The notes beneath the pieces were generated by a model that saw only the letters and a program-made list of their open reading frames with translations, was not told where the DNA came from and made no database searches. A program made the position numbers and the translations under genes. From an uncultured Aquimarina sp. (lineage in GTDB: Bacteria; Bacteroidota; Bacteroidia; Flavobacteriales; Flavobacteriaceae), in contig NZ_CANLYD010000006.1 of the NCBI RefSeq assembly GCF_947495315.1, positions 186,001-250,000 of the forward strand: a DNA stretch of 64,000 bases, read 5' to 3'. Each line of letters opens with the position of its first letter. The stretch's first letter is position 1. Below, piece by piece: positions 16,435 through 25,668 of this stretch.

Positions 16435-18359
16435 TTAAGGACTACATAATTAATAATTCACATAAGCACGCGTCTAAATGGGTTGTATTATCTATCGATA
16501 TTGCAATCACTATTTTTAATTTCTTTTTGGCGTATGTAGTTAGATTTGGTATAACACTTGATTTTGATACGACTAATTTCGTTTATCAAATACCGGTAAT
16601 GACGGCTTTAGCTGCCGTTAGTTTCTTGATGATAGGTTCTCATAAAGGAGTGATCAGACATACCGGTATGAGAGATGCTTATAATCTGTTTTTGGCAGTG
16701 ACAGTGTTGATTTCTCTTAGTGGAGCATTAATGGTATCAAGCCGATTGTCCTTGATTCCTGAGCTTCTTAATATTCCTGTGTCTATTATATGTGTACATT
16801 ACCTATTAAATATTATTAATCTAACCCTTAGTCGTTTAGTATTTAAGTATTGTTACCATTATATAAAGTCAAAACTTGGAGATTCTTCTAGAGTGATGAT
16901 TTACGGAGCAGGAGATTCTGGTTTGATAACTTTGGCTGCCATTACGAATGATTCTCATAAATCAGTAACTGTAGTAGGTTTTATAGATGATAACCCACAA
17001 AAAGTGGGAAAAACAATTAATGGTATTACTGTTTATCCTTCTAAAACGATTACACAAGGGTATATTACGAAAAATAATATAACTGAGATTATTGTATCTA
17101 TTCCTCATATAGATAAGCAACGCCTATCTAAAATATCTGACAACTTACTTAAGCTTTCGGTGAAGGTTAAGATTATACCGGCAATTAATGATTGGATTGA
17201 TGGGAAATTAAATGTATCTCAGATCAAACAAATTCAGATAGAAGATTTATTGGATAGAGCTCCAATTGCATTAGAAAACCAAAATATTAAAAAAGAGCTT
17301 CATGATAAGGTGATTTTGATTACCGGTGCAGCAGGTTCTATTGGAAGTGAAATCGTTAGACAGGCGTCTTTTTATAGTTATAAACACTTAGTATTAGTAG
17401 ATCAGGCAGAGTCGCCTTTATATGATTTACAGCAGGAGTTGTTAAGTAAAGGAGTTAGTAATTTCACGCCAATTGTTGCCGATATTAGGGATCATCAGCG
17501 TATAGAAACGATCTTCGAAAGATTTAGACCTAATATGGTATTTCATGCGGCTGCATATAAGCATGTTCCGTTAATGGAAAATAATCCTTGCGAAGCAATT
17601 AAGATCAATGTTTTAGGTACAAGAAAATTAGCAGATTTATCATCGGAGTTTGGTGTGGATAAATTTGTTTTTGTCTCTACTGATAAAGCCGTGAACCCAA
17701 CAAATGTGATGGGAGCTACCAAGAGGGTTGCAGAGATGTATATAAAATGTCTACATAGAACAAGCAAGACTAAATTTATTACCACCAGATTTGGTAATGT
17801 TTTGGGATCTAACGGTTCTGTGATTCCTTTGTTTAAAAAACAGATAGATAAAGGAGGACCTCTTACTGTTACCCATAAAGATGTTACACGCTTTTTTATG
17901 ACGATACCAGAAGCTTCTCAGTTAGTGATTGAAGCAGGAACGATGGGTAATGGTGGTGAGATTTTTATTTTTGATATGGGTGAATCGGTGAAAATATTCG
18001 ATTTAGCCAAAAAAATGATTAGACTATCAGGGCTTAATTATCCTAATGATATTGATATAGAGATTACCGGATTAAGACCAGGCGAAAAATTGTATGAAGA
18101 GTTATTAGCGGATACAGAAAATACTTTACCGACGTATCATAAGAAAATAATGATAAGTAAGTTTGATGATGCAGATTGTCCATTGGTTATGGATAAAATT
18201 GATGATCTATGTATTATGAATTTATTCAATCAGGATCACCAAATAGTTGGAAAGTTAAAGGAAATTGTACCAGAGTTTATTTCTAAGAACTCTGCTTTTG
18301 AAAGTATCGATATCAAGAATGATGAAACTAATAATAAGAAACAAAAAGTACTAGTCTAG
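16431..18359 (+). CDS. PglF/WbpM-type UDP-sugar 4,6-dehydratase, membrane-bound
   Basis: The 642-residue protein has an N-terminal membrane part with four hydrophobic helices (roughly residues 15-130), then a CoA-binding-like Rossmann domain (VMIYGAGDSGLITLAAI). The C-terminal extended SDR domain carries the NAD(P) motif ITGAAGSIGSEIVRQA. VSTDKAVNPTNVMGATKRVA shows the VMGATK pattern of the PglF/WbpM family, in which Met replaces the usual Tyr. LTVTHKDVTRFFMTIPEAS and ITGLRPGEKLYEELL are further family marks. It should convert UDP-GlcNAc into the 4-keto-6-deoxy intermediate used by the aminotransferase encoded upstream. The 4-nt overlap with that gene indicates coupling. The last 30 residues are Asn/Lys-rich and look dispensable. 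Confidence 0.93.
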   Translation: MIKDYIINNSHKHASKWVVLSIDIAITIFNFFLAYVVRFGITLDFDTTNFVYQIPVMTALAAVSFLMIGSHKGVIRHTGMRDAYNLFLAVTVLISLSGALMVSSRLSLIPELLNIPVSIICVHYLLNIINLTLSRLVFKYCYHYIKSKLGDSSRVMIYGAGDSGLITLAAITNDSHKSVTVVGFIDDNPQKVGKTINGITVYPSKTITQGYITKNNITEIIVSIPHIDKQRLSKISDNLLKLSVKVKIIPAINDWIDGKLNVSQIKQIQIEDLLDRAPIALENQNIKKELHDKVILITGAAGSIGSEIVRQASFYSYKHLVLVDQAESPLYDLQQELLSKGVSNFTPIVADIRDHQRIETIFERFRPNMVFHAAAYKHVPLMENNPCEAIKINVLGTRKLADLSSEFGVDKFVFVSTDKAVNPTNVMGATKRVAEMYIKCLHRTSKTKFITTRFGNVLGSNGSVIPLFKKQIDKGGPLTVTHKDVTRFFMTIPEASQLVIEAGTMGNGGEIFIFDMGESVKIFDLAKKMIRLSGLNYPNDIDIEITGLRPGEKLYEELLADTENTLPTYHKKIMISKFDDADCPLVMDKIDDLCIMNLFNQDHQIVGKLKEIVPEFISKNSAFESIDIKNDETNNKKQKVLV

Positions 18360-18376
18360 CCTTCTTTCTAAAATTG

Positions 18377-18408
18377 TTGTAATAAACAAGAATATTATCA
18401 TATTTTTG
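18377..18408 (+). promoter_or_regulatory. Promoter of the export genes (TTG-N21-TATTTTTG)
   Basis: TTG at 18377-18379 and TATTTTTG at 18401-18408 are separated by 21 nt. They match the Bacteroidota TTG-N(17-23)-TAnnTTTG promoter and lie 36 nt before the ATG of the Wza-like gene. This suggests that the export genes can be transcribed separately from the sugar genes upstream. Confidence 0.55.
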
Positions 18409-18444
18409 TTTGTCTATTGAAATGCCCTAAAGAATTTAAAAAAT

Positions 18445-19236
18445 ATGAATTCATATAAGTTTTTACTTTTATTAGTAGTCTCAACATTTATTTTTTCCTG
18501 CAAAACACCAACTGATGTTGTGTATTTTCAGAATTCTAAAGATTTAGAAAAAATAAAGTCGACAAACTCATTTACTCCGGTTTTTAAAGTAGACGATGTT
18601 GTTAGTATTTTGGTTTCTGCTACGGATATGGATGCAGCTAGACCTTTTAATCTAATGCAAGGTGCTAGTTTACCATCTCCATCAGGAGAAATTACTGCTA
18701 CAGCGAGTGTAACGAGTGGAGCAGAGCCTACATACCTTATTGATGAAGAAGGAATTATTGATTTTCCGGTACTGGGAAAATTGAAGATAGCAGGATTAAC
18801 TCGAGTGCAGATCAAGGATATGCTAAAGGAAAGGTTGAAAATTTATATAAAAGATCCTATCGTTAATGTTAGGCTTAAAAACTTTAAGATTACAGTTGTA
18901 GGAGAGGTAAGCCGACCAGGATCTTTTACCATTCCTAATGAAAGAATAACTATTATAGAAGCCATTGGATTAGCAGGAGACTTAACTATAATGGGTAAAA
19001 GAGGCAATGTAATGGTGATTAGAGAAAACGACGGAGTGAACACATATCACCGCATTGATCTTACTTCTAAATCTATTTTCGATTCACCGGTTTATTATCT
19101 TGCCCAGAATGACGTATTATACATTGAACCTAATCAGGCTATGGTAAAAAGTTCTAAAGGTAGAGATAATACAATCGGAGTTGTTTTGAGTGTAGTAAGT
19201 GTAGGTCTAGCTGCATTAGCACTTATTTTAAGATAG
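18445..19236 (+). CDS. Wza-type polysaccharide export lipoprotein
   Basis: The 263-residue lipoprotein (signal MNSYKFLLLLVVSTFIFSC, lipid Cys at 19) carries the polysaccharide-export domain (PF02563; YLIDEEGIIDFPVLGKLKIA, with GLTRVQIKDMLKERLKIYIK). A SLBB-like segment follows (KITVVGEVSRPGSFTIPNER with TIIEAIGLAGDLTIMGKRGN), and the C-terminus is hydrophobic (TIGVVLSVVSVGLAALALIL). It would form part of the outer-membrane exit channel and contact the Wzc-like protein encoded 7 nt downstream. Its length is typical of Bacteroidota homologues, which are shorter than E. coli Wza. A TTG-N21-TATTTTTG promoter lies just upstream. Confidence 0.92.
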   Translation: MNSYKFLLLLVVSTFIFSCKTPTDVVYFQNSKDLEKIKSTNSFTPVFKVDDVVSILVSATDMDAARPFNLMQGASLPSPSGEITATASVTSGAEPTYLIDEEGIIDFPVLGKLKIAGLTRVQIKDMLKERLKIYIKDPIVNVRLKNFKITVVGEVSRPGSFTIPNERITIIEAIGLAGDLTIMGKRGNVMVIRENDGVNTYHRIDLTSKSIFDSPVYYLAQNDVLYIEPNQAMVKSSKGRDNTIGVVLSVVSVGLAALALILR

Positions 19237-19243
19237 AAAATTT

Positions 19244-21595
19244 ATGATTTCTAATAATAATTCTGAAACAAATACCTTTGTAAAGGTTCCAAAGTCAAGT
19301 TTTAACTTTAGAGAAGAAATTCTTAAATATGTAAAAAAATGGTATTGGTTCTTACTGGGTATACTAATTTTTGGAACATTAGCCTATCTTCATATAAGGT
19401 ATACGATTCCACAATACAATGTATCCGGAACGATTTTGATTTCACAGGAGGAAAGCGTTAGCGAATCAGAATTATCCGCTTTTAAAGATCTCGGATTACT
19501 TGATGATACCCAAAATAAAATCGAAAACGAGATTCAGATTATAAAATCTAGAACATTACTAACTAATGTTGTTAATAATCTGAAACTAAACGTTCAGTAT
19601 TTTACAAAAGGCAGAGTGCTTGAATCAGAAAATTATCCTAAATCTTTGATAGAGATTAGTTTTTTATCGGCAGATTCTATTGTACATACCAAATCGAAAA
19701 GCTTTAGAGTACTTATTAATTCGGAAACTTCTTTTTCTTTTGTAGATAAAGAAGGAAAAAAACTAAGTGATCATTCATTTGGTAAGACTATAAATACTAG
19801 TGTAGGAGATATTGTTATTACGCCAAGCGTAGAAGGAATTGAATCTAAAAAGGGACAGGCGATCCATATTAAAATTACCCCTGTTAACATAGTTGCTCAA
19901 AGTTATAGAAATAAATTATCGGTTATAACCATAGGTAAAGGGTCTTCTATTGTTAAACTGTCGCTAAATGATCCGGTAAAAGAAAAAGCAAAGGATATCA
20001 TTAATAATTTGGTAGAAGAATATAATAAATCTACCATTAAAAATAAAAAACTAACTTCTGCCAGAACCGCTGGATTTATTAATGAAAGATTAGAGCTTAT
20101 TTCTGGAGATTTATCCGAGGTTGATGATGAAGCAGCGGGTTATAAGTCTAAATTTGGATTGACCAATGATGTTTCTGCTCAAACCCAGCGAGTTGCTGAT
20201 ATTGATTCTAGGAATATTCAGGAGATTAATAGACTAGAAACTCAATTAAGAAAAATTGAATCTACTAGACGTTTTGTTTTAAGTCAGGATGGCAAATATG
20301 ATATTTTACCTTCAACTCTTGGATTTGATGATCCATCCGTAACATCAACTGTTGCGAGATATAATGGATTAATAAGTCAAAGAAAAAGGTTATTAAAGTC
20401 ATCTAGTGAGCAAAATCCGGTAGTAGTAAATATAGATGAACAGATAGGTTCATTACGTCAAGGACTAATTGCTAGTTTAAATGGAGCCAAAAGTTCTATA
20501 AGTATAAGTTTGAATAGTTTAAGAACTCAGGACAAGTATTTTAGCGGACAACTATACAATGCACCATTAAGGCAAAAAGAATTAACAGCTATTGGTCGTG
20601 AGCAGGGAATTAAGGAACAATTGTATCTTTATTTATTACAAAAGCGAGAAGAGGCTGAGATTACTAGTCATATTACACTATCTAATGCACGTGTCATTGA
20701 TAAGGCTTCTACTTTAGGATCCTACCCAGTTTCTCCAAATAAGAGAATGATTTATTTTGGTGCTATATTTTTAGGACTAGCACTTCCTTTTTTAACGATT
20801 TATTTACTGGATCTGTTTAATACTAAAGTAAACTCAAGGGAAGACTTGGAGAATGCACTTTCCATGCCGATCTTGGGAGCTATTCCAAAAACGAAAACTA
20901 AGAAAAGTAAAATTGTAGTTTCCAGAAACAGTAGGTCTTCTGTAGCTGAAGCTTTTAGAATTCTTAGAACTAATTTAGGGTTTTTAATGGCTGGAACACA
21001 CAAAGAAACAGGTAAAGTTATATTTGTTACTTCCACGATTTCCGGAGAAGGTAAGACGTTAGTTTCATCTAATTTAGCTAAGACGTTAGCTATTTCGGGT
21101 AAAAAGATAGCATATTTGGGTACTGATTTTCGTGATCCAAAATTTCATAATTTCTTTGAACTTCCAAAAGGGAAGGATACACCAGGATTTACTAATTTTA
21201 TTATGAATCAGGATATTAAACCTGAAGATGTAATATATGAACAAGGTGAAAACGATCCTCTTTTTGTGGTTCCTTCTGGAGCTATTCCTCCGAACCCTGC
21301 AGAACTTCTAATGAATGATAGAGTTAAAGAAATGTTTGAATATTTAGGTGAGCACTATGACTATATTGTGGTAGATACGGCACCTGTTAGTCTGGTGACA
21401 GATACTTTATTGATCGGTCATTTTGCAGATTTAAGTATATACATTGTACGAGAAAATTATTCAGACAAAAGAATTTTACAGGTTCCTGAAAATTTCTATA
21501 GAGAAAAACGCTTGCCTAATATGGCCGTACTGCTTAATGCTGCAGGTGATAAGGTTGGTTATGGCTATGGGTATGGTTACGGAGCAAAGGACTAA
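19244..21595 (+). CDS. Wzc-type polysaccharide co-polymerase and tyrosine autokinase
   Basis: The 783-residue inner-membrane protein has a Wzz domain between two TM helices (about 34-52, WYWFLLGILIFGTLAYLHI, and about 505-525, MIYFGAIFLGLALPFLTIYL), with coiled coil in the periplasmic part. The cytoplasmic BY-kinase domain carries Walker A SGEGKTLVSSN (near residue 600), a Walker A' region reading LGTDFRDP instead of the usual DxDxR, and Walker B DYIVVDTAPVS. The extreme C-terminus is a short tyrosine cluster (GYGYGYGYGAKD) for autophosphorylation. It controls polymer length and export together with the Wza-like protein upstream. The CpsB-like phosphatase gene overlaps its 3' end from the other strand. 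Confidence 0.92.
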   Translation: MISNNNSETNTFVKVPKSSFNFREEILKYVKKWYWFLLGILIFGTLAYLHIRYTIPQYNVSGTILISQEESVSESELSAFKDLGLLDDTQNKIENEIQIIKSRTLLTNVVNNLKLNVQYFTKGRVLESENYPKSLIEISFLSADSIVHTKSKSFRVLINSETSFSFVDKEGKKLSDHSFGKTINTSVGDIVITPSVEGIESKKGQAIHIKITPVNIVAQSYRNKLSVITIGKGSSIVKLSLNDPVKEKAKDIINNLVEEYNKSTIKNKKLTSARTAGFINERLELISGDLSEVDDEAAGYKSKFGLTNDVSAQTQRVADIDSRNIQEINRLETQLRKIESTRRFVLSQDGKYDILPSTLGFDDPSVTSTVARYNGLISQRKRLLKSSSEQNPVVVNIDEQIGSLRQGLIASLNGAKSSISISLNSLRTQDKYFSGQLYNAPLRQKELTAIGREQGIKEQLYLYLLQKREEAEITSHITLSNARVIDKASTLGSYPVSPNKRMIYFGAIFLGLALPFLTIYLLDLFNTKVNSREDLENALSMPILGAIPKTKTKKSKIVVSRNSRSSVAEAFRILRTNLGFLMAGTHKETGKVIFVTSTISGEGKTLVSSNLAKTLAISGKKIAYLGTDFRDPKFHNFFELPKGKDTPGFTNFIMNQDIKPEDVIYEQGENDPLFVVPSGAIPPNPAELLMNDRVKEMFEYLGEHYDYIVVDTAPVSLVTDTLLIGHFADLSIYIVRENYSDKRILQVPENFYREKRLPNMAVLLNAAGDKVGYGYGYGYGAKD

Positions 21596-22326
21596 CTAAA
21601 AGAACGATTCTTTTTCATTAATTCTGATATTTTAGATGCATATTTAGCAGTAAATCCCTTTTCTAAGATTTCAAACTGTTGATGATTATGTACATCAGAA
21701 CCAGCAAAATCAAAAAGATCCTCCATCAGTAATTTCGTTCCCACATTTTTTACTTTTTCACCATAATATCCGGAAATAGAAAGTAAATTAAGTTGAAATA
21801 AAAAACCCGATTCTTTTAATTCGATGAATTTATTGATATCGTCTTTATAAAAAGAATAACGCTCCGGATGCGCTAGAATAGGAGTGAAACCAGCCAACTT
21901 AATTTCAAAAAGTATTTCGTTTAAATTAATAGGCGGATTAAAAGTAGACATTTCTACCAAGATATATTTTTGATATAGAGGGATAATATCTTTGTTTTTT
22001 ATTCTTTTATAAAAAAGATCGTCTAACATATACTCCGCACTGGATTCTAATGTTACCTCAATATCAAGTGAGGATAATACTTTTCGCATTTCAGTATGTT
22101 TAGATATAATTACCTCTGAGGTGTTGGGCCATACATCTTGCATCACATGAGGTGTAGTAATTATTTTTTTTACACCCAGTTTTTCAAACTGTTCAATAAT
22201 AAATGCAGACTGATATACGGTTTTTACTCCATCATCTATTCCAGGTAATAAATGGGAATGTATGTCTACATAACCTTTTGGCATGAATTCTTTAAGTGGA
22301 ATTTCTTTTTTAGATAAAAAATGCAA
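21592..22326 (-). CDS. CpsB/CapC-type PHP-domain tyrosine phosphatase
   Basis: The 244-residue protein has the PHP-family metal motif DIHSHLLPGIDDGVKTVYQS near its start and later metal ligands (HPERYSFYKDD, DVHNHQQFE). It resembles CpsB/Wzb-type manganese-dependent tyrosine phosphatases, which remove phosphate from the Wzc kinase. Its gene is convergent with the kinase gene and overlaps it by 4 nt. The longest frame opens with TTG at 22326. ATG at 22284 would begin just before the PHP motif, but relatives usually carry the SKKEIPLKEF-like extension, so I favour the longer form. Confidence 0.85.
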   Translation of the reverse strand: MHFLSKKEIPLKEFMPKGYVDIHSHLLPGIDDGVKTVYQSAFIIEQFEKLGVKKIITTPHVMQDVWPNTSEVIISKHTEMRKVLSSLDIEVTLESSAEYMLDDLFYKRIKNKDIIPLYQKYILVEMSTFNPPINLNEILFEIKLAGFTPILAHPERYSFYKDDINKFIELKESGFLFQLNLLSISGYYGEKVKNVGTKLLMEDLFDFAGSDVHNHQQFEILEKGFTAKYASKISELMKKNRSFS

Positions 22327-22434
22327 AATGTCCGTTTTGTTTTGGGGTAAATTAAAGCTGTAAACCTTTAATTTGTTGATAAGTATTAACGATAACTTAC
22401 TAAAAAGTTACTTACAAAAGTAAAGATTATTATA

Positions 22435-22478
22435 CGTAAAAAAAACTGCCTAAGAAGTTAAACTCCTTAAGCAGTTTC
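22435..22478 (-). terminator. Rho-independent terminator after the DUF2807 gene
   Basis: An imperfect inverted repeat (AAACTGCCTAAGAAG / CTCCTTAAGCAGTTT) is followed on the minus strand by a run of T (plus-strand A8 at 22438-22445). It lies 24 nt after the stop of the minus-strand gene ending at 22502. Confidence 0.75.
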
Positions 22479-22501
22479 GGATTATTGAAATATGCTCCTT
22501 T

Positions 22502-23236
22502 TTAGTGTTTTGTTATATCTCCGGATCCGGAAACCTTTTTATCTTCTTTTTCTGGATTCCCTTGGTAATCAATATCTCCAGAGCCAGTAACACGTGCTTT
22601 TAATGAATATGTAGATGTTAATTTAATGTCTCCGGAACCAGTTACAGATGCATCTACATTTTTTGCTTTTAAATCATAAGCTCTTACATCTCCAGAACCA
22701 GTCACATTAAACTCTAGATTTTCTGCTGATCCTTTTAATGTTAGATCCCCGCTACCAGAAACAGATCCTTCTAGTTCATTCGCTTCTACTTCTAGTCGAA
22801 CATCTCCTGAACCTGAAACTCTTGTCTCAAAAGAGTCAGCTTTGATAACATCTTTAGAATAGATATCACCAGATCCAGATAAGCTTACTTTAGAAATATC
22901 TTTAAAAGGTACAGTAATGAGTATTATTTTGTTTCTACTTGGCTTAAGGTAATAGTTCTTTTCTACATAGATCTTTAATATATCACCTTCAACTTCGGTA
23001 ATTATATGTTGGATTAGATTACTTTCTGCTTCAATTTTAATATTTCCTTCTGTTCCATATACTAATGCTACGTCTAGACTACCTTTTAGTTTTACCTGAT
23101 CATAACTAGATAGATTTCTGGTTTTTGTTACTACGTTGCCGTTTCCTTCTACTTTTTTACCGTTTCCCCACCATTGTGCGTTTACTGATGTTATGCTGCA
23201 CAATGCTAAGCCTAAAATGATTGTTACTGTTCTCAT
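22502..23236 (-). CDS. Secreted DUF2807 protein with GSGD repeats
   Basis: The 244-residue protein has a signal peptide (MRTVTIILGLALCSITSVNA) and then the DUF2807 or 'head GIN' fold (PF10988). The second half is built of regular rungs, each carrying the motif GSGD (SLSGSGDIYSK, RVSGSGDVRLE, SVSGSGDLTLK, NVTGSGDVRAY, SVTGSGDIKLT, RVTGSGDIDYQ, KVSGSGDITKH), seven copies about 16-20 residues apart. This is a beta-solenoid pattern. It probably sits in the periplasm or on the surface. It follows the DUF4097-like gene by 21 nt in the operon headed by an ECF sigma factor, suggesting an envelope-stress or surface-remodelling role. Its molecular function is unknown. Confidence 0.9.
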   Translation of the reverse strand: MRTVTIILGLALCSITSVNAQWWGNGKKVEGNGNVVTKTRNLSSYDQVKLKGSLDVALVYGTEGNIKIEAESNLIQHIITEVEGDILKIYVEKNYYLKPSRNKIILITVPFKDISKVSLSGSGDIYSKDVIKADSFETRVSGSGDVRLEVEANELEGSVSGSGDLTLKGSAENLEFNVTGSGDVRAYDLKAKNVDASVTGSGDIKLTSTYSLKARVTGSGDIDYQGNPEKEDKKVSGSGDITKH

Positions 23237-23257
23237 AATTGATTGAATATTTGATGA

Positions 23258-24358
23258 TTAATTTTTTCTTAATTTCACTCCACCATAACTAGTAGAAATA
23301 TTAATGGTAGCTCCACTATTTTTTTGACCTCGATACCCTTGATAATCTTTGCGGGAGTTTTCTTTACTCTTTTTCATAATACTAATGTCGTCATCAAGGT
23401 TGATACCGCCATATGATGTTTTAATGACAAAGTCAAAATTCAGACTATTGCTATACCCTATATTAACACCTGTGTAATCAGTTCTTATCGTTACATTTTT
23501 AGTTGTAGATTCTAAATTTTCAATATCAATGGAACCGTAATCGGTGTTGATATTTATACTATTACTTACGTTGCCAATATTTGTATCCAGATAGTCTCCA
23601 TTCCCTTTAAATATACCGACATTTTCAACTTTTAGACTTCCGTAATCACAGTTGTAATTTAGTTCCTTAACTGACATTATCTTAGATTTGGTATAATCAG
23701 CATTGAGTAGTATTTCGCCACCTTTTTCTAAGGTGAAATCAGAATAATCAGCGTTGATTTTTCCGTTTTTCATGTATTTTATAGTACTATTATTTGTATA
23801 ATCTATACTGATATTATTGTCATTACCTAATAATTCGCCAACAATGATCTGTCCATAATCACAGTTGATTTTTGCATTACCTTTAATTTTATCAACTGTA
23901 ATACTGCCATAATCATTGTTAAGGTTTATGTTGTTGGTAGCAGGAACTTTTACTGTGTAATTAATCTCTAGTTTTAAATTATTTCCTCCCCAACCATCAG
24001 AAAATTTTGACCACCAGGATTTTCCATTTTTATCAAAAGTAGTTCTTGCGCTCACTAGTTGTGAAGTAGCTTCGAAAATAACATCTATACTTTCTAATTT
24101 TTTTATTACTTTTTCTTCATCATTTCCATTAACTTTTATATTAATTTCCATAACAATCCTATCCTGATCCCAAGAAGTAATATCTAGATTTCCATAGTCA
24201 TTACTAATTTTTAATAAAGCATCACTGTTTACTGAAAACTCTTTTTTAATTGACTTTTCTTTGGTATACTTTCCTTTCTTTCTAACATCTCCATTTCCAA
24301 GCGATATCGCGGGAACTAGAAATAGTAAGCATATTATTTTATAGTATATTGGTTTCAT
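23258..24358 (-). CDS. Secreted DUF4097-like repeat protein
   Basis: The 366-residue protein has a signal peptide ending near residue 22 (IICLLFLVPAISLGNGDVRK) and a repetitive beta-rich body. The motif DYG (NDYGNLDI, NDYGSITV, CDYGQIIV, CDYGSLKV, TDYGSIDI, with relatives SYGGINL and SYGGVKL) returns about every 20-40 residues, as in DUF4097 beta-solenoid proteins. Its start lies inside the 3' end of the anti-sigma gene (20-nt overlap), so translation is coupled. Together with the DUF2807 gene downstream it is the apparent output of this sigma/anti-sigma operon. No enzymatic motif is visible. Confidence 0.85.
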   Translation of the reverse strand: MKPIYYKIICLLFLVPAISLGNGDVRKKGKYTKEKSIKKEFSVNSDALLKISNDYGNLDITSWDQDRIVMEINIKVNGNDEEKVIKKLESIDVIFEATSQLVSARTTFDKNGKSWWSKFSDGWGGNNLKLEINYTVKVPATNNINLNNDYGSITVDKIKGNAKINCDYGQIIVGELLGNDNNISIDYTNNSTIKYMKNGKINADYSDFTLEKGGEILLNADYTKSKIMSVKELNYNCDYGSLKVENVGIFKGNGDYLDTNIGNVSNSININTDYGSIDIENLESTTKNVTIRTDYTGVNIGYSNSLNFDFVIKTSYGGINLDDDISIMKKSKENSRKDYQGYRGQKNSGATINISTSYGGVKLRKN

Positions 24359-24902
24359 TTTCTGATAATTTTAATTTGTTGACATTGTTAATTTTTTCTA
24401 ATACTTCTTCTAGCAGTGAAGCACGTTTCTGAAAGTTCTTAATCATCGCGCTGATTACTCTTTTGTCATTACTGCTTTCTACTAGATCTTTTTTTAGAAT
24501 TTCATAACTAGATTCTAATTTTTCCAATTGTTTCATTGCATCAGTAACTAATTCAGTTGTTTCTGCAGATGAATTTTTGTCTATTTCTTCCAGTTGAGTT
24601 TTAATTGCAACTGTAAAGAAATTTTGGGTTTCTTCCATTTGTGGAGAAACACTTGCTAAATCAGCATTCTCATTGTCCCTAAAAATAGGAGCTACCGATA
24701 CCAAGCCTATGAGTATTGCAATAGAGGCGGCTATAGCCAATGGCTTGATCCAATTTCGCTTCTTAGGTTGTAATGTAACTACTTTGTTTTGATCCTGTAG
24801 TTTTTCTAGAAAGCGTATTTTATGATCAGCTGATGGTTCGTATACATCAAGTTGATTTTCCATGCGTTCAAATAATTTCTCTATTTCATCTTCGGTTTTC
24901 AT
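24339..24902 (-). CDS. Putative anti-sigma factor, single-pass membrane protein
   Basis: The 187-residue protein has a cytoplasmic N-terminus (about 66 residues, beginning MKTEDEIEKLFERMENQLDV), one TM helix (about 67-90, WIKPLAIAASIAILIGLVSV) and a helical periplasmic part rich in Glu and Lys with likely coiled coil. No zinc-binding HxxxCxxC motif is present. It overlaps the ECF sigma gene by 4 nt upstream and the DUF4097-like gene by 20 nt downstream. The position right after a sigma gene and the topology make an anti-sigma role likely, but this is inferred from context. Confidence 0.75.
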   Translation of the reverse strand: MKTEDEIEKLFERMENQLDVYEPSADHKIRFLEKLQDQNKVVTLQPKKRNWIKPLAIAASIAILIGLVSVAPIFRDNENADLASVSPQMEETQNFFTVAIKTQLEEIDKNSSAETTELVTDAMKQLEKLESSYEILKKDLVESSNDKRVISAMIKNFQKRASLLEEVLEKINNVNKLKLSENETNIL

Positions 24903-25450
24903 GCAACTAGTAATTTTTTTCGTAAACTTTCTTTCGCGCGAGAAATAAGTGTACGACAGTTAGAATATGATATATTCAAAATTTCACAAATCTCCTCATA
25001 ATCATATCCTTCTATTAAGTGTAATGATAATGCAGTGCTATAACTTTCTTTTAATTCTTTTAACGTATTTAAAACTGCATTTGCTTTAACACTAGTTAAA
25101 TCTTCTCTTACAACCCCTTCTGTTTCATCTGTAAGTGCATATTCTACGGTTTCTAAAGGGACCTCACCATAAATATTACGCTTACGAGATATTGTAAGAC
25201 TCGAATTAACAACTATTTTTTTTAACCAAGCTCCAAACAATTTACTATCCTCTAGCATTGATAGCTTTGTGAATGCTGTTAAGAAAGCTTCCTGCATTAC
25301 GTCTTCAGCTTCTGCAGAATCTTTTATAATCCTATAGGCACTATTATACATGGCTTTATAGTATCGATTATAAATTTCCATCTGCGCTCCCTGATCACAT
25401 TTGCGGCATCTTTCTACCAGTTGCTCGGTATTTAGTTTGGTTAGTGTCAA
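24899..25450 (-). CDS. ECF-type RNA polymerase sigma-70 factor
   Basis: The 183-residue protein has sigma region 2 (YNSAYRIIKDSAEAEDVMQE with AFLTAFTKLSML) and region 4 (GYDYEEICEILNISYSNCRT with LISRAKESLRKKL), the compact ECF form without region 3. The frame opens with TTG at 25450; the next Met lies well inside region 2, so TTG or another non-ATG codon is the start. It heads a four-gene minus-strand operon: sigma, anti-sigma, DUF4097-like and DUF2807, all overlapping or closely spaced. Auto-regulation is likely for this type of operon, but no promoter could be assigned. Confidence 0.9.
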   Translation of the reverse strand: MTLTKLNTEQLVERCRKCDQGAQMEIYNRYYKAMYNSAYRIIKDSAEAEDVMQEAFLTAFTKLSMLEDSKLFGAWLKKIVVNSSLTISRKRNIYGEVPLETVEYALTDETEGVVREDLTSVKANAVLNTLKELKESYSTALSLHLIEGYDYEEICEILNISYSNCRTLISRAKESLRKKLLVA

Positions 25451-25668
25451 AAACTTCAGTTTACTTTATATAAAGATATGGATAGATACGTTTTGTTACA
25501 GTTTTAAAAATATTTTTTCGAAGTTTATGGCATAACAATTGAATTATCTAAGTAGAATCAACTATAAATAGCTTATTTTGTTATTGTTATTGATTCTAAA
25601 ATCAGTTTTATTAAATTTTTAAAGAATGTTGTTTTGACTTAATGACAAAATGACTTTGATATATACTT

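Noticed and set aside
1021..22326. Flippase (Wzx) and polymerase (Wzy) genes of the polysaccharide locus
   Set aside because: No gene in the window encodes a protein with 10-14 membrane helices other than the MBOAT protein, which has its own signature. If they exist they lie elsewhere in the genome.
22500..22900. Regular repeats about 50-60 nt apart, considered as a CRISPR array
   Set aside because: The repeats are coding and encode the GSGD rungs of the DUF2807 protein in frame, with varying spacing and third-position changes.
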